The notes beneath the pieces are model-generated. The model was not told the origin of the DNA. It worked only from the letters and a program-made list of their open reading frames with translations, and ran no database searches. A stretch of DNA of 64,000 bases from the NCBI RefSeq assembly GCF_000153025.1, contig NZ_CH672433.1:417456-481455 (forward strand), given 5' to 3'. Origin of the DNA: Marinomonas sp. MED121. Its GTDB lineage: Bacteria; Pseudomonadota; Gammaproteobacteria; Pseudomonadales; Marinomonadaceae. The translations under genes and the position numbers were made by a program. Position 1 is the stretch's first letter; each line of letters begins with the position of its first letter. Below are positions 45,305-54,635 of this stretch, piece after piece.

Positions 45305-46098
45305 TTAGGTAAACCCTCTGCATCTTGTTTACCCTTAAGGGCTTGAATAGCATCTAGTTCATTAGCAACCTGAGCCTTCATTTGCTCGCCTTGTTTCATT
45401 TGTTCAGCCAATTTAAAAGCAAGCGTACCTTCTGGGGCGTCGAATTCTTTTACACGCTTCTCCCCTCCTGTATATTGCTCAATCAAATGAATCACACCAC
45501 TAATGTCACCAAAACATAAACGAATAACTAGAAACACGATAAGAGAGAAGATTAAGAATATTCCGACAGTCATTTCCAACAAATGTAAACGCACCTGAGC
45601 ATAGGTGCCTGAGAATGATGACTTGTCATATTGAATCACGACACTACCAATTAACTCGTCAAAACCATTCGTTAATTGCAAACCGCTATAAAGGTCTTTA
45701 TCTGTGGCCAAAAGCCAATTAGCTTCAGCTGAACGAAGCGCTCTCTTGGATATGTTTTCGTCTACTAGCTCTCCTACCCGTTGCGAGTCAGTCGAGAAAA
45801 TTATTTCACCATTATTCCCAATAATATGAATAAGCTTCACATTCACATCACGAGATTTAGCCCTATCCATCAAATCGGGAAGATTATTAGCGGACTTTAA
45901 ATGAATGCCTAAGCGCTCAGCCTTTATAATGGAGGTCTCAAGTGAAGACGATATCACCTCTAATTTCGATGACACGACATTTGACATCAAACTATCAAAC
46001 TTCATGTAATTGATCAGGTAAAGTAGGCTTAGAACAGCCATAAGAATCAGCCAGACCGTTGCCACAAACCTGAGATGAATCTCAATAAAAATTTTCAT
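45301..46098 (-). CDS. Cache-HAMP membrane protein without output domain
   Basis: A 265-residue protein with TM1 (about 12-31), an extracytoplasmic domain with VKLIHIIGNNGEIIFSTDSQ (Cache-like), TM2 (about 173-195, MTVGIFLIFSLIVFLVIRL), a HAMP-like region and a short charged tail ending at residue 265. No kinase, cyclase or chemotaxis domain follows. It is the first gene of the 27-kb minus-strand operon and overlaps the Cache-HAMP-MFS gene by four bases. The matching topology suggests that the two proteins pair, with this one as a regulatory subunit. Preceded by GGAG ten bases upstream. Confidence 0.7.
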   Translation of the reverse strand: MKIFIEIHLRFVATVWLILMAVLSLLYLINYMKFDSLMSNVVSSKLEVISSSLETSIIKAERLGIHLKSANNLPDLMDRAKSRDVNVKLIHIIGNNGEIIFSTDSQRVGELVDENISKRALRSAEANWLLATDKDLYSGLQLTNGFDELIGSVVIQYDKSSFSGTYAQVRLHLLEMTVGIFLIFSLIVFLVIRLCFGDISGVIHLIEQYTGGEKRVKEFDAPEGTLAFKLAEQMKQGEQMKAQVANELDAIQALKGKQDAEGLPK

Positions 46099-46506
46099 TA
46101 TTCAACTATCTCCATGCATAAACGATGAAAAACTCGCTAGCAATTCCGTATTCCAAAAAAGATAGATCTATCTATCGAGCACACATAAAATTTAAAATAC
46201 TAGTATAGAAACCAATCAGTTATATAAACAGTTTCTGAATTAGATACTTTTTATCTTATTGAACCATTGTGTAGAAAGCGTGTAATTCACAATTTTTTTT
46301 CATAAAAACGCCATTTAATCACAATTCCTCAAAAAAACGTGACATTTGACATCCTTATTTAACATAATATTAAAAAATTGACGGTATCCATAAATAATGG
46401 ACCTTACTAAAAGGCCCTTTCTATTCAAAGCACAACTCATGATAAGCAAAGTTTTTATATATTGATCGGGTTTTAAACATCAAATTGATTAAAGAAGTAA
46501 GTTAAA
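46099..46506. promoter_or_regulatory. Divergent promoter region of the T6SS operon and MscS gene
   Basis: This 408-base AT-rich gap must hold promoters for the leftward secretion operon and the rightward MscS gene. A perfect 14-bp palindrome AGATAGATCTATCT lies at 46160-46173, 62-75 bases ahead of the first secretion gene. A possible minus-strand -10 TATACT lies at 46202-46207, although its -35 is weak, so the palindrome would fall just downstream of the start point, fitting a repressor site. No sigma-54 motif is apparent. Confidence 0.45.
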
Positions 46507-47604
46507 ATGTACTGGGAAATATTTATCGACTACACAGGCCTTGGACAATCCAAAATGCACTGGCTTGTAAAAATAATCGGCATACTCGCCATCACTTTTT
46601 TCGCAAATTTTCTCATATCAAAATTACTCTCACGTATTCAGCTTAAGTTACAATCAACAAGAAACCCATGGGACAAAGCACTATTACTCGCAGCAAGACA
46701 GCCCATTAAATATTTTATTTGGGGCCTAGGAATACTTATCGTTTCTCAGTCTTCAAGCAATGAAATTGGTTTTTTCTCAAATACCAATATCGAATCGCTC
46801 AAAAAAGTAGGGTTAATTGCGCTTTTGACATGGTTTATTTTTAGACTATCCAAACGTAGCGAGCAAATTCTTACTTCTCCCACCAAAATGAAACACCCAA
46901 TGGACATCACAACAGTGTCAGCCATTGGCAAGCTAATAAAAGCTAGCTTATTTATTATTTCTACTTTAGTTGTCTTACAAACGATTGGGGTAAGTATTTC
47001 AGGAATATTAGCCTTTGGTGGTATTGGCGGTATTGCCGTCGGCTTTGCAGCAAAAGACCTACTGGCTAACTTTTTTGGCGGCTTGATGATTTATCTAGAC
47101 CGTCCCTTCTCTGTGGGAGACTGGGTTCGCTCACCCGATAAGGAAATAGAAGGGACTGTCGAACATATCGGCTGGCGTCAAACGAGAATAAGAACCTTTG
47201 ATAAGCGCCCACTATATGTACCCAATGCTACTTTCTCTTTAATTTCTGTAGAAAACCCTTCACGCATGTCGCACCGAAGAATTTACGAAAAAATAGGCAT
47301 TAGATACGATGATGTGGATGCACTTCCCAGCATAATGGCCGAAGTAAAAAGCATGCTTAAAGCTCACCAAGATATAGACGGAAATCAAACCATGATAGTC
47401 AACTTTAATCAGTTTGGACCTTCATCTCTTGAATTCTTTGTATATACATTTACAAAGACAACAAACTGGATTCGCTTTCATGAAGTTAAACAAGATGTCC
47501 TACTAAAAATAATGGACATTATTACCCATCATAAAGCAGAGCTCGCTTTTCCGACGCAAACACTAAAGGTTCAGACGGAAACACAGATACAGCCAGAAGG
47601 TTAA
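46507..47604 (+). CDS. MscS-family mechanosensitive ion channel
   Basis: A 365-residue MscS-type channel: three to four N-terminal membrane segments, the pore helix region GILAFGGIGGIAVGFAAKDLLANFFGGLMIYLDRP recognisable in shorter pieces (GGIGGIAVGFAAKDLLANF), then the beta domain with FSVGDWVRSPDKEIEGTVEHI and WRQTRIRTFDKRPLYVPNA. Such channels relieve turgor on hypo-osmotic shock. The length fits the YbdG/YnaI-sized subgroup more than E. coli MscS. It ends before a strong terminator. Confidence 0.88.
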   Translation: MYWEIFIDYTGLGQSKMHWLVKIIGILAITFFANFLISKLLSRIQLKLQSTRNPWDKALLLAARQPIKYFIWGLGILIVSQSSSNEIGFFSNTNIESLKKVGLIALLTWFIFRLSKRSEQILTSPTKMKHPMDITTVSAIGKLIKASLFIISTLVVLQTIGVSISGILAFGGIGGIAVGFAAKDLLANFFGGLMIYLDRPFSVGDWVRSPDKEIEGTVEHIGWRQTRIRTFDKRPLYVPNATFSLISVENPSRMSHRRIYEKIGIRYDDVDALPSIMAEVKSMLKAHQDIDGNQTMIVNFNQFGPSSLEFFVYTFTKTTNWIRFHEVKQDVLLKIMDIITHHKAELAFPTQTLKVQTETQIQPEG

Positions 47605-47627
47605 AGAAGAATCAGAAACATCAAGAA

Positions 47628-47658
47628 AATTGCCGTCAGAATCATTTTGACGGCAATT
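47628..47658. terminator. Bidirectional terminator between mscS-like gene and gph
   Basis: AATTGCCGTCA (47628-47638) pairs perfectly with TGACGGCAATT (47648-47658). It lies between two converging genes whose stops are at 47604 and 47673. Short A/T runs on both sides support use in both directions. Confidence 0.85.
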
Positions 47659-47672
47659 AACCTAAGTTTCAG

Positions 47673-48356
47673 CTAAAGAAGCAGCTCCACAAGATCATCA
47701 ATTAATAGGTCAGCCTCTAATGAATTAAGATCAACTCCTTGATGATAACCATATGTCACCAATACATTTTTAAAGCCTGCAGCATTTGCTGCTCGACTGT
47801 CCGTTTGCGAGTCCCCAATCATGACACATTGGCCCGCCTCAGCTTCAATAGCTTCAGCGCAGTAAATCAAAGGCATGGGCGAAGGTTTTTTTTCTTCTAG
47901 CGTATCCGCCCCTAAAATCCAGGAAAAGTAATCACTTAACTCAAAGTGATCAAGAATAGGTCGCACGAAAGCACTCGGCTTATTAGTAATCAGAGCCATA
48001 GGTACGTGATTCAGTTTTAGCGCTTTAAGTAAATCTAATACATTTGCGTAAAGCTGTGTTTTTTCTGTCAACGCCCCCTTATAGGTTACAAGAAACGTTT
48101 TATAACAAGCCTGATAGTGCATTTCATCAATCGAAGCCCAGTTCATAGCTCTTTGCACTAAACTGGCTGCACCATTACCAACCCATTCACGAACGTTACC
48201 CTCACCTGCAGCTTGCTTTCCATGCTCTAGCAAAAAGGCATCTACCGCATTAGTCAAATCAGGGACGCTATCGACTAAGGTGCCATCTAAATCAAAGCAG
48301 ACAAGTTGCGGCCAAGCATCAAACCACTTTTTGAAATGTTTAGGCGTTCTCATCAA
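47673..48356 (-). CDS. gph: Phosphoglycolate phosphatase (HAD family)
   Basis: A 227-residue HAD hydrolase: nucleophile motif [11 protein letters not shown], motif II ALITNKP, motif III lysine in [10 protein letters not shown], and motif [14 protein letters not shown]. This is the Gph pattern, an enzyme that clears 2-phosphoglycolate produced during DNA repair. It overlaps the rpe stop by four bases, the common rpe-gph pairing of gammaproteobacteria, which supports the name over other HAD phosphatases. Confidence 0.88.
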   Translation of the reverse strand: MMRTPKHFKKWFDAWPQLVCFDLDGTLVDSVPDLTNAVDAFLLEHGKQAAGEGNVREWVGNGAASLVQRAMNWASIDEMHYQACYKTFLVTYKGALTEKTQLYANVLDLLKALKLNHVPMALITNKPSAFVRPILDHFELSDYFSWILGADTLEEKKPSPMPLIYCAEAIEAEAGQCVMIGDSQTDSRAANAAGFKNVLVTYGYHQGVDLNSLEADLLIDDLVELLL

Positions 48357-49027
48357 CGCACCACATTAGCAAGTTCTGAACGCATAGAATCAATAGCGAC
48401 TTTATAATCTGGTTTACCAAAAATAGCGGATCCAGCGACAAAGGTATCTGCACCAGCAACAGCAATCTCAGCAATATTCTTTTCACTCACGCCACCATCA
48501 ACTTCTAAGCGAATATTGTATCCACTTGAGTCTATAAGTGCCCTCGCTTCTCTTAACTTATCAAGGGTTGCGGGAATAAACTTCTGGCCACCAAAGCCTG
48601 GGTTGACTGACATCAGCATTATCATATCCAACTTATCCATTACATGCTTCATATGATGCAAAGGAGTAGCAGGATTAAAAACAAGACCCGCTTTACAGCC
48701 TGCATCCTTAATCATTTGTAAAGAACGATCAATATGCTCTGTTGCCTCAGGATGGAAGGTAATATAACTCGCCCCTGCTTTTAAAAACTCTTCAATCATG
48801 CCATCAACAGGCTTAACCATAAGGTGCACATCAATTTCAGCCGTAACGCCATAATCACGTAATGCTTTACATACCATTGGCCCTATCGTTAGATTAGGGA
48901 CATAATGATTATCCATAACATCAAAATGTATGATATCGGCCCCGGCATTAAGAACAGAATCGACTTCTTCACCTAATCGTGCGAAGTCGGCAGCAAGTAT
49001 GGATGGCGCTATTACAAAATCATTCAT
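48353..49027 (-). CDS. rpe: Ribulose-phosphate 3-epimerase
   Basis: A 224-residue TIM-barrel epimerase. Diagnostic segments are [58 protein letters not shown] and [11 protein letters not shown], with the two catalytic Asp residues in FDVMD and EVDGG. It interconverts ribulose 5-phosphate and xylulose 5-phosphate in the pentose phosphate pathway. First gene of the rpe-gph pair; divergent from the DUF3530 gene. Confidence 0.95.
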   Translation of the reverse strand: MNDFVIAPSILAADFARLGEEVDSVLNAGADIIHFDVMDNHYVPNLTIGPMVCKALRDYGVTAEIDVHLMVKPVDGMIEEFLKAGASYITFHPEATEHIDRSLQMIKDAGCKAGLVFNPATPLHHMKHVMDKLDMIMLMSVNPGFGGQKFIPATLDKLREARALIDSSGYNIRLEVDGGVSEKNIAEIAVAGADTFVAGSAIFGKPDYKVAIDSMRSELANVVR

Positions 49028-49086
49028 GTCACTAATTCCAGATTAAAATTTGGCTTATTCTAACAAGGCTTTAAAGATAAGTATTT

Positions 49087-50121
49087 ATGAGACCTAAAAA
49101 TATCACTCACGGACTTCTTATTATTTTATTTATCCTTCCTGCCATAGCGTTTTCTGCTGATGAAGCAGAAGAAGAAAGCCCCCAAACATCTGACTTAACA
49201 ACAGAAGATGCCGCTCAAACTGACAACACAGAAGCAGTTCAGGAAAAAAAGACAACAACGCCAAGAGAAGTCATCCCTAGAAGCTTTACGCCGTCACAAC
49301 AAATTAGAATACAAACCCTGACAGAGCAAATAAGTCAAAGAACCCCAAATGAAATTGAAACATTAGAAAGTCAAGGAGAAACGTTTCTTGCCTTATATCG
49401 AGAAGCGCAAGGCAATGACACGCAGGGCTGCATCATCCTCATCCACGGTAATAATGAGCACCCTGATTGGCCAAGAGTGATAAAACCCATTCGAATGAGT
49501 ATGACCCAAAATAGCTGGTGCACCTTATCAATAGAGGTACCTGACAATATGACAAAGGAAGCCATAACAGTTCCAACAGAGCCAGCAAGCGAAGAGACAA
49601 CAGAAGGAGAAATCAAACTCCCTAATGAGGAGAGTGTTTTTGCTCGCATAGAAGCCAGTATTGCCTTTACGAGCGATAAGGGAGTACCCAATGTAAGTTT
49701 ATTGGGTTATGGCACAGGGGCAAGTTATGCAATTAAGTACAGTATAAATAACAACCTATCATCAGGTGCGCTTCTTTTAGTTTCGGCCAGCATGCCCAAT
49801 AAGATGAGCCCTTTTCCCATTGCCCAATTACTAAAAAACAGCCAACAAGCTGTTTTAGATTATTACATTCGACCAAATAAGTTTGATAAGCAATTTGCCG
49901 ACGCTAGATATTTAGCCATGTCCCAAAGAGAAAACCAAGTGCCTCTTTACACTCAAATCAAAGCTAGCAGCAACACTCAATACGACATTAACAGTAATCA
50001 ATTAATTCAAAGAGTAAGAGGTTTTCTCAAACAAAACACTCAACAAAGGGAGCAACGTAAGCAACTCCCATCAACCCAAAAAGCTCTATTTTACAACTCC
50101 CCAATAGAATCAGGAAACTGA
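49087..50121 (+). CDS. DUF3530-family alpha/beta hydrolase-like exported protein
   Basis: A 344-residue protein with a signal peptide (LLIILFILPAIAFSADE) and a Glu/Thr-rich linker, then a hydrolase-like body with GCIILIHGNNEHPDWPRVIK and LLGYGTGASYAIKYS. This is the DUF3530 pattern. The nucleophile elbow reads GYGTGAS rather than GxSxG, so the usual catalytic Ser is replaced and catalysis is doubtful. The 3' end overlaps the converging djlA gene by 12 bases. Function is unknown. Confidence 0.78.
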   Translation: MRPKNITHGLLIILFILPAIAFSADEAEEESPQTSDLTTEDAAQTDNTEAVQEKKTTTPREVIPRSFTPSQQIRIQTLTEQISQRTPNEIETLESQGETFLALYREAQGNDTQGCIILIHGNNEHPDWPRVIKPIRMSMTQNSWCTLSIEVPDNMTKEAITVPTEPASEETTEGEIKLPNEESVFARIEASIAFTSDKGVPNVSLLGYGTGASYAIKYSINNNLSSGALLLVSASMPNKMSPFPIAQLLKNSQQAVLDYYIRPNKFDKQFADARYLAMSQRENQVPLYTQIKASSNTQYDINSNQLIQRVRGFLKQNTQQREQRKQLPSTQKALFYNSPIESGN

Positions 50122-50907
50122 TTTACGCGTTTTTTTGATAAGATCATATGCTGCTTGAATTTCCTGCGTACGCTCTTTCGCAATCAGAATCATTTCATCT
50201 GGCAAGCCTTTTGCTGTCATTTTATCAGGATGATTTTGGCTCATTAGTTTACGGTAAGCCTTTTTGATCTCAGCATCACTCATACTTGCTTCTACCCCAA
50301 TAGCGTCATATGCAGCTTGCAACATTTCTTTATCATTTAAATGGTTAGCCGCACCACCATTTTGACGGAACTGGGCCTGCTGTTTAATCTGGAGGTGTAG
50401 CTGTTCAAATTCTGCAACACTAATCCCTAAATGTGCGCACACCTGAGAAACAAGCGATTTTTCCTGTAAGCTAAAGTCGCCATCGGCATAAGCAGACACC
50501 AACAATATTTCGATTAAAGTCCGAGTAAGCACACTTTTTTCGCCCACCACCTGCTGAAAACTAGACAGCACGTCAACCAGATCGAACGAAGCTTCTTTAC
50601 CTTGATTAAATAATTCAATGGCTTGCTTTTTTGCTTCACCAACAAGCCCCATTCTATCCATCACATCAGAGGCTAATTTAATTTCTTCGGTTGAAACCAC
50701 ACCATCCGCTTTTGCAACTCGCCCCATTAATAAAAATAAAGTTTGGAAAAAAGCAGCTTGCTGTTGACGCACTGATCCTCGTTTAATATTCAGATTTGCG
50801 ATACTGGATTTACCACTATCAACAAAGTGCCCGACCACTAAACCTAACAATATTCCCAGTGGCCCCATCCATAAATACCCCAAAACAGCCGCAATCAGCT
50901 TCCACAT
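50110..50907 (-). CDS. djlA: Co-chaperone DjlA (membrane-anchored J-domain protein)
   Basis: A 265-residue protein with the DjlA layout: an N-terminal membrane anchor rich in Gly (VLGYLWMGPLGILLGLVVGH), a TerB-like central domain (about residues 50-165; LLMGRVAKADGVVSTEEI and SAYADGDFSLQEKSL), and a C-terminal J domain with the HPD motif in SQNHPDKM. It stimulates DnaK ATPase at the inner membrane. Adjacent to lptD and divergent from it, a placement frequent in gammaproteobacteria. Confidence 0.92.
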   Translation of the reverse strand: MWKLIAAVLGYLWMGPLGILLGLVVGHFVDSGKSSIANLNIKRGSVRQQQAAFFQTLFLLMGRVAKADGVVSTEEIKLASDVMDRMGLVGEAKKQAIELFNQGKEASFDLVDVLSSFQQVVGEKSVLTRTLIEILLVSAYADGDFSLQEKSLVSQVCAHLGISVAEFEQLHLQIKQQAQFRQNGGAANHLNDKEMLQAAYDAIGVEASMSDAEIKKAYRKLMSQNHPDKMTAKGLPDEMILIAKERTQEIQAAYDLIKKTRKSVS

Positions 50908-51000
50908 GTCAACTTTTCTCCAGAATCAGTAGCCCCAATAGCACAGGTTAGATTATCATCTAGCTCAACTTATTACCCCTAAAGGGATTTTTACCTTGCT

Positions 51001-53313
51001 ATGCACAATTTGTTTGAAGCAACCAGTATACATCGCATGACTAAAAAGATTTGTACCCAGTTCATTTTTTTACACAGTATTTTCTTTATTTCCTCTGTTT
51101 CTGCAACCGAATTAGACTGGTTTCCGAGAGAAGCACTTACCCAAAAGCAACAAGCCTCAGTAAACCAATACTGTCAAGGTGCCTACATTGATCAATGGCA
51201 AGCAAGTGATACAAGCAATACAAAAGTTTTCGCTGACCTGATTATCAGAACAAACGACGGTAAAATGCGCCTTCAAGGTGGCGCAGAAATTTTACAGCCA
51301 GAGCAATCGCTAAAAGCAGATCAAATAGATGGTGAGCTAAATAAACATTATCAACTATCAGGTAATGTTGTAAGCCGTGGAAAAGACCAATTGATTTTAG
51401 CGTCAAACGCAGAAATGAGTGATTCCGTCTCAGGCAGCGAAGTGGAATTTGAAGATGCCACCTTTCTTTTTCACAAAAGCAAAATCAGAGGTGAAGCTAA
51501 TAACATTCAAAAAACTAAAAATGGTGTCATTTTCATCAAAGAAGGCTTCTATACAACATGCGAACCAGGCTCTATAAGTTGGCAAATGTTTGGTAGCTCC
51601 ATTGAACTGGATTCGAATACAGGTTTTGGTACTGCTAAACATGTACAAATACGCATCAGCGGTGTACCTGTTTTTTACTTCCCATGGATGAGATTCCCAT
51701 TAGATAGCAGAAGACAAACAGGTTTTCTATTTCCTACTTTTGGCTATTCAAGTGATGATGGGGTAAACCTTTCCACTCCTATATACCTAAACATTGCCCC
51801 TCAGCTAGATGCCACGCTAACACCGCATTTCATCGAACATCAAGGTGAAGGCTTTGATCTGGAAATGAGATATTTAAATGAGAGAGGACTAACAACTTAT
51901 GAAGAATCAACCTTCATTCAAGATGAAGAAAACCAGCAAACTTTAAGAAAGCTTGAATCTACCCAAACTTTTGGCACATCACTGAGCGCTTACTTGCTAT
52001 TTGAAGACAATCCAACTGAAAACAAAATCCCTGAAGTCAGCACAATTAGTTTAGGTGAAGAAGATAACTATGAGCGCAGCGCAAAACTGAGTTATCAAAA
52101 AAATAGTTTCGCTACGTCTATTGCGATTAAGCGCTATCAAACCCCTTTAAGTAGCAATAACAAACCTTTCGAATGGGCACCTAGAATTGAGTCTTCATAT
52201 AATTACGATAATGACTGGCTAAGTTATAAACCGAAATTTCAATTCACTGATTATGAAGACCCAGATGGCAGTGATGTTGATGGCCAAAGAAGTGTTATCA
52301 ACCAAGATATAAATTTTGAAAAGAGCAATCAATGGGGCTTTATAACACCAGGTGTATTACACCAATATAGGTCCTATGATTTACATAGCTATTCTAGCGA
52401 TTCAGACTACACAGCAAGTGTTAACCATTTAACTTATTACTTGGACTCAGGCATTAGCTTTGAACGCACTTTAGATATCAACTCACAAAGGTGGCGTCAA
52501 ACTCTTGAACCCAAATTTAGCTATTTAAATGCCCCTTTTAAAGATCAGAGTGATATCCCTGACTTTGATACCAGCGAAAAGTCTCTCACTTACTCCCAAG
52601 CGTTTAGCCATACCCGCTTTAGCGGCAATGATTGGATAGGTGACACAGAACAAATTACCCTTGGTGTTGAAAGCCGTGTTTATGATCAAAATAATAACGA
52701 GCGCTGGGCCTTTAAATTAGGACAAATTTATTACCTTGCAGATAGAAGAATTGATATAGACGATGGGAGTGATAACGATGATGATGACAGCACTTATTAT
52801 TCTAATGTCGACACATCTAGCGAAAGCCCCATCCTCACTGAATTAAATTATCAACATAATGAACTTTTTAATGCTTCTTTGTCTCTTAACTACGATATAA
52901 AAGAAGATGATCTAGAGTTAGGAAAAGTATCGACAAGTTACTCACCTTCAAATGGCGTCAGATTCAATGCCAGTTATTTATACAAAATAGATGATGACAC
53001 ACGCGCAATTGATACTAAGCAAACCTCGTTCTCGACCATTGTTCCTATCGACCAAAACTGGACCCTTATGTATCAAGAGGATTACGATTTAGTTGATGAT
53101 GTACGAAGCAAAAAAGTCGCTGGCATTGGGTTTGAAAACTGCTGTGTCAAAGCACAATTTAATTATCAACACTGGCGTGATGACGACGAAAACTTTCAAA
53201 AAGGCTTATATCTAAAATTTATCTTACGCAGCTTAAGCACCATTGGCAAAGACAATGAAACAAGCAGCATAAGTGATACTTACTGGAACTCAGGAAAAAT
53301 TGGATACGAATAA
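51001..53313 (+). CDS. lptD: LPS-assembly outer membrane protein LptD
   Basis: A 770-residue LptD: signal sequence, N-terminal periplasmic jellyroll (DGKMRLQGGAEILQPEQSL), then the beta barrel (PVFYFPWMRFPLDSRRQTGFL in shorter pieces, e.g. YFPWMRFPLDSRRQTGFLFP). Cys58 in NQYCQGAY and the C-terminal Cys pair in GFENCCVKAQF match the disulfides needed for LptDE function. It inserts LPS into the outer leaflet. ATG 51037 (MTKKICTQF..) is an alternative start giving a tidier signal peptide; neither has a strong ribosome site. Its stop overlaps surA by one base. Confidence 0.95.
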   Translation: MHNLFEATSIHRMTKKICTQFIFLHSIFFISSVSATELDWFPREALTQKQQASVNQYCQGAYIDQWQASDTSNTKVFADLIIRTNDGKMRLQGGAEILQPEQSLKADQIDGELNKHYQLSGNVVSRGKDQLILASNAEMSDSVSGSEVEFEDATFLFHKSKIRGEANNIQKTKNGVIFIKEGFYTTCEPGSISWQMFGSSIELDSNTGFGTAKHVQIRISGVPVFYFPWMRFPLDSRRQTGFLFPTFGYSSDDGVNLSTPIYLNIAPQLDATLTPHFIEHQGEGFDLEMRYLNERGLTTYEESTFIQDEENQQTLRKLESTQTFGTSLSAYLLFEDNPTENKIPEVSTISLGEEDNYERSAKLSYQKNSFATSIAIKRYQTPLSSNNKPFEWAPRIESSYNYDNDWLSYKPKFQFTDYEDPDGSDVDGQRSVINQDINFEKSNQWGFITPGVLHQYRSYDLHSYSSDSDYTASVNHLTYYLDSGISFERTLDINSQRWRQTLEPKFSYLNAPFKDQSDIPDFDTSEKSLTYSQAFSHTRFSGNDWIGDTEQITLGVESRVYDQNNNERWAFKLGQIYYLADRRIDIDDGSDNDDDDSTYYSNVDTSSESPILTELNYQHNELFNASLSLNYDIKEDDLELGKVSTSYSPSNGVRFNASYLYKIDDDTRAIDTKQTSFSTIVPIDQNWTLMYQEDYDLVDDVRSKKVAGIGFENCCVKAQFNYQHWRDDDENFQKGLYLKFILRSLSTIGKDNETSSISDTYWNSGKIGYE

Positions 53314-54563
53314 TGAATAAAATTGCCACCTTACTTTGCTCAAGCCTTTTAATAGCGAGCAGTTTCAGTGTCGCAGCAACAAAAGTTGATGGTATCTCTG
53401 CCATTATTGACTCTAAAGCGATCCTAGACAGTGACATCAACACTCGCTTTAGCATTATCAAGGACAGAGTGCCTGGTGGAAAAATCAACGATAATGTTCG
53501 CCGCCAGATTCTTAATCAAATGATTAATGAAACCCTGCAAACAAACTATGCAAACCGCTTAGGCATAAGAATTAGTGAGCAAGAAGCGAACCAAGCCGTC
53601 TTAAATGTGGCTGCAAAAATGAAATTGGATTTAGCAGGTCTAAAAGTAGCACTCGCTCAACAAGGTATTGATTACTCGATCTACCGCAATCAAATCAAAA
53701 ACGAAATCCTATTAGGTAAGGTTAAAGGCCAAGTTGTTAGACAAAGAATCATCATCAGTGACCAAGAGATCGAGGACTTCCTTAACTCAGATGAAGCTCT
53801 GGCAAAAAACAATGATCAAGTCCATCTTAGGCATATTTTAATCAGAGATAATGCAAGCAGCCAAAGTGCAGATCAAATCCTCACGATTAAAGAAAAAATC
53901 ACAAACGAGCAAGACTTTATTGATCAAGCCATTGCCTATTCAAGTGGACAAGCTGCACTTGAAGGAGGCGATTTAGGCTGGCGCCCTCTAAATCAGTTGC
54001 CTTTGTTATTTATTAAATCTCTCAACGCAAACAATGGTCCACTATATGGACCCATTGAAAGCAGTGCTGGACAACACCTTCTTTGGCTAAAAGAGAAAAA
54101 AACGGCTAGCAACGCGCTACAAGAGCAAACAAAATCTCGCCATATTCTATTATCCGCAAATGAGATCAGAAATCAGACTCAAACAAAAGCGGCTTTGGAA
54201 GCAATTTATCAGCGCCTCATGAAGGGTCAAGACTTTGCGACTCTTGCCAAGGAGTTTAGTGAAGATAAAGGCTCGGCATTAAAAGGTGGAGATTTGGATT
54301 GGACGGCAAAAGGCACCATGGTTCCCGAATTTGAAGCCGTTATGAAAGCAACATCCGTTGGAGAAATAAGCAAACCTTTTAGGTCTCAATATGGCTGGCA
54401 CATCCTAAAAGTGGAAGGCCGTCGAAGCCAAGACATTAGCGATAAAATAAAACAGGTCAATGCAAAGAATACTTTAATAGCAAGAAAACAAGATCTAGTT
54501 TTAAGCCAATGGCTGGATGAACTAAAAAGCACTGCCTTTATTGATATAAAGAGCCAGCCTTAG
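53313..54563 (+). CDS. surA: Periplasmic chaperone/peptidyl-prolyl isomerase SurA
   Basis: A 416-residue SurA: signal peptide (SSLLIASSFSVAA), N-terminal chaperone domain with DGISAIIDSKAILDSDINTR, two parvulin domains (about residues 170-265 and 275-375, with QVHLRHILI and EGGDLGWRPLNQLP; then KSRHILLS and KGGDLDW), and a C-terminal helix. It escorts outer-membrane proteins, including LptD, through the periplasm. One-base overlap with lptD suggests translational coupling. Confidence 0.95.
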   Translation: MNKIATLLCSSLLIASSFSVAATKVDGISAIIDSKAILDSDINTRFSIIKDRVPGGKINDNVRRQILNQMINETLQTNYANRLGIRISEQEANQAVLNVAAKMKLDLAGLKVALAQQGIDYSIYRNQIKNEILLGKVKGQVVRQRIIISDQEIEDFLNSDEALAKNNDQVHLRHILIRDNASSQSADQILTIKEKITNEQDFIDQAIAYSSGQAALEGGDLGWRPLNQLPLLFIKSLNANNGPLYGPIESSAGQHLLWLKEKKTASNALQEQTKSRHILLSANEIRNQTQTKAALEAIYQRLMKGQDFATLAKEFSEDKGSALKGGDLDWTAKGTMVPEFEAVMKATSVGEISKPFRSQYGWHILKVEGRRSQDISDKIKQVNAKNTLIARKQDLVLSQWLDELKSTAFIDIKSQP

Positions 54564-54590
54564 TTACACTCTACAAATTAGATTCATAAC

Positions 54591-54622
54591 AAGTGCCTAC
54601 TCAAAAGTAGGCACTTCTTTTT
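54591..54622 (+). terminator. Intrinsic terminator between surA and pdxA
   Basis: AAGTGCCTACT (54591-54601), loop CAAA, AGTAGGCACTT (54606-54616), then CTTTTTA. A perfect 11-bp stem with a T-run, so transcription of lptD-surA probably ends or is reduced here and pdxA may have partial read-through or its own promoter. Confidence 0.85.
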
Positions 54623-54635
54623 AGGGAGCCAAAAA

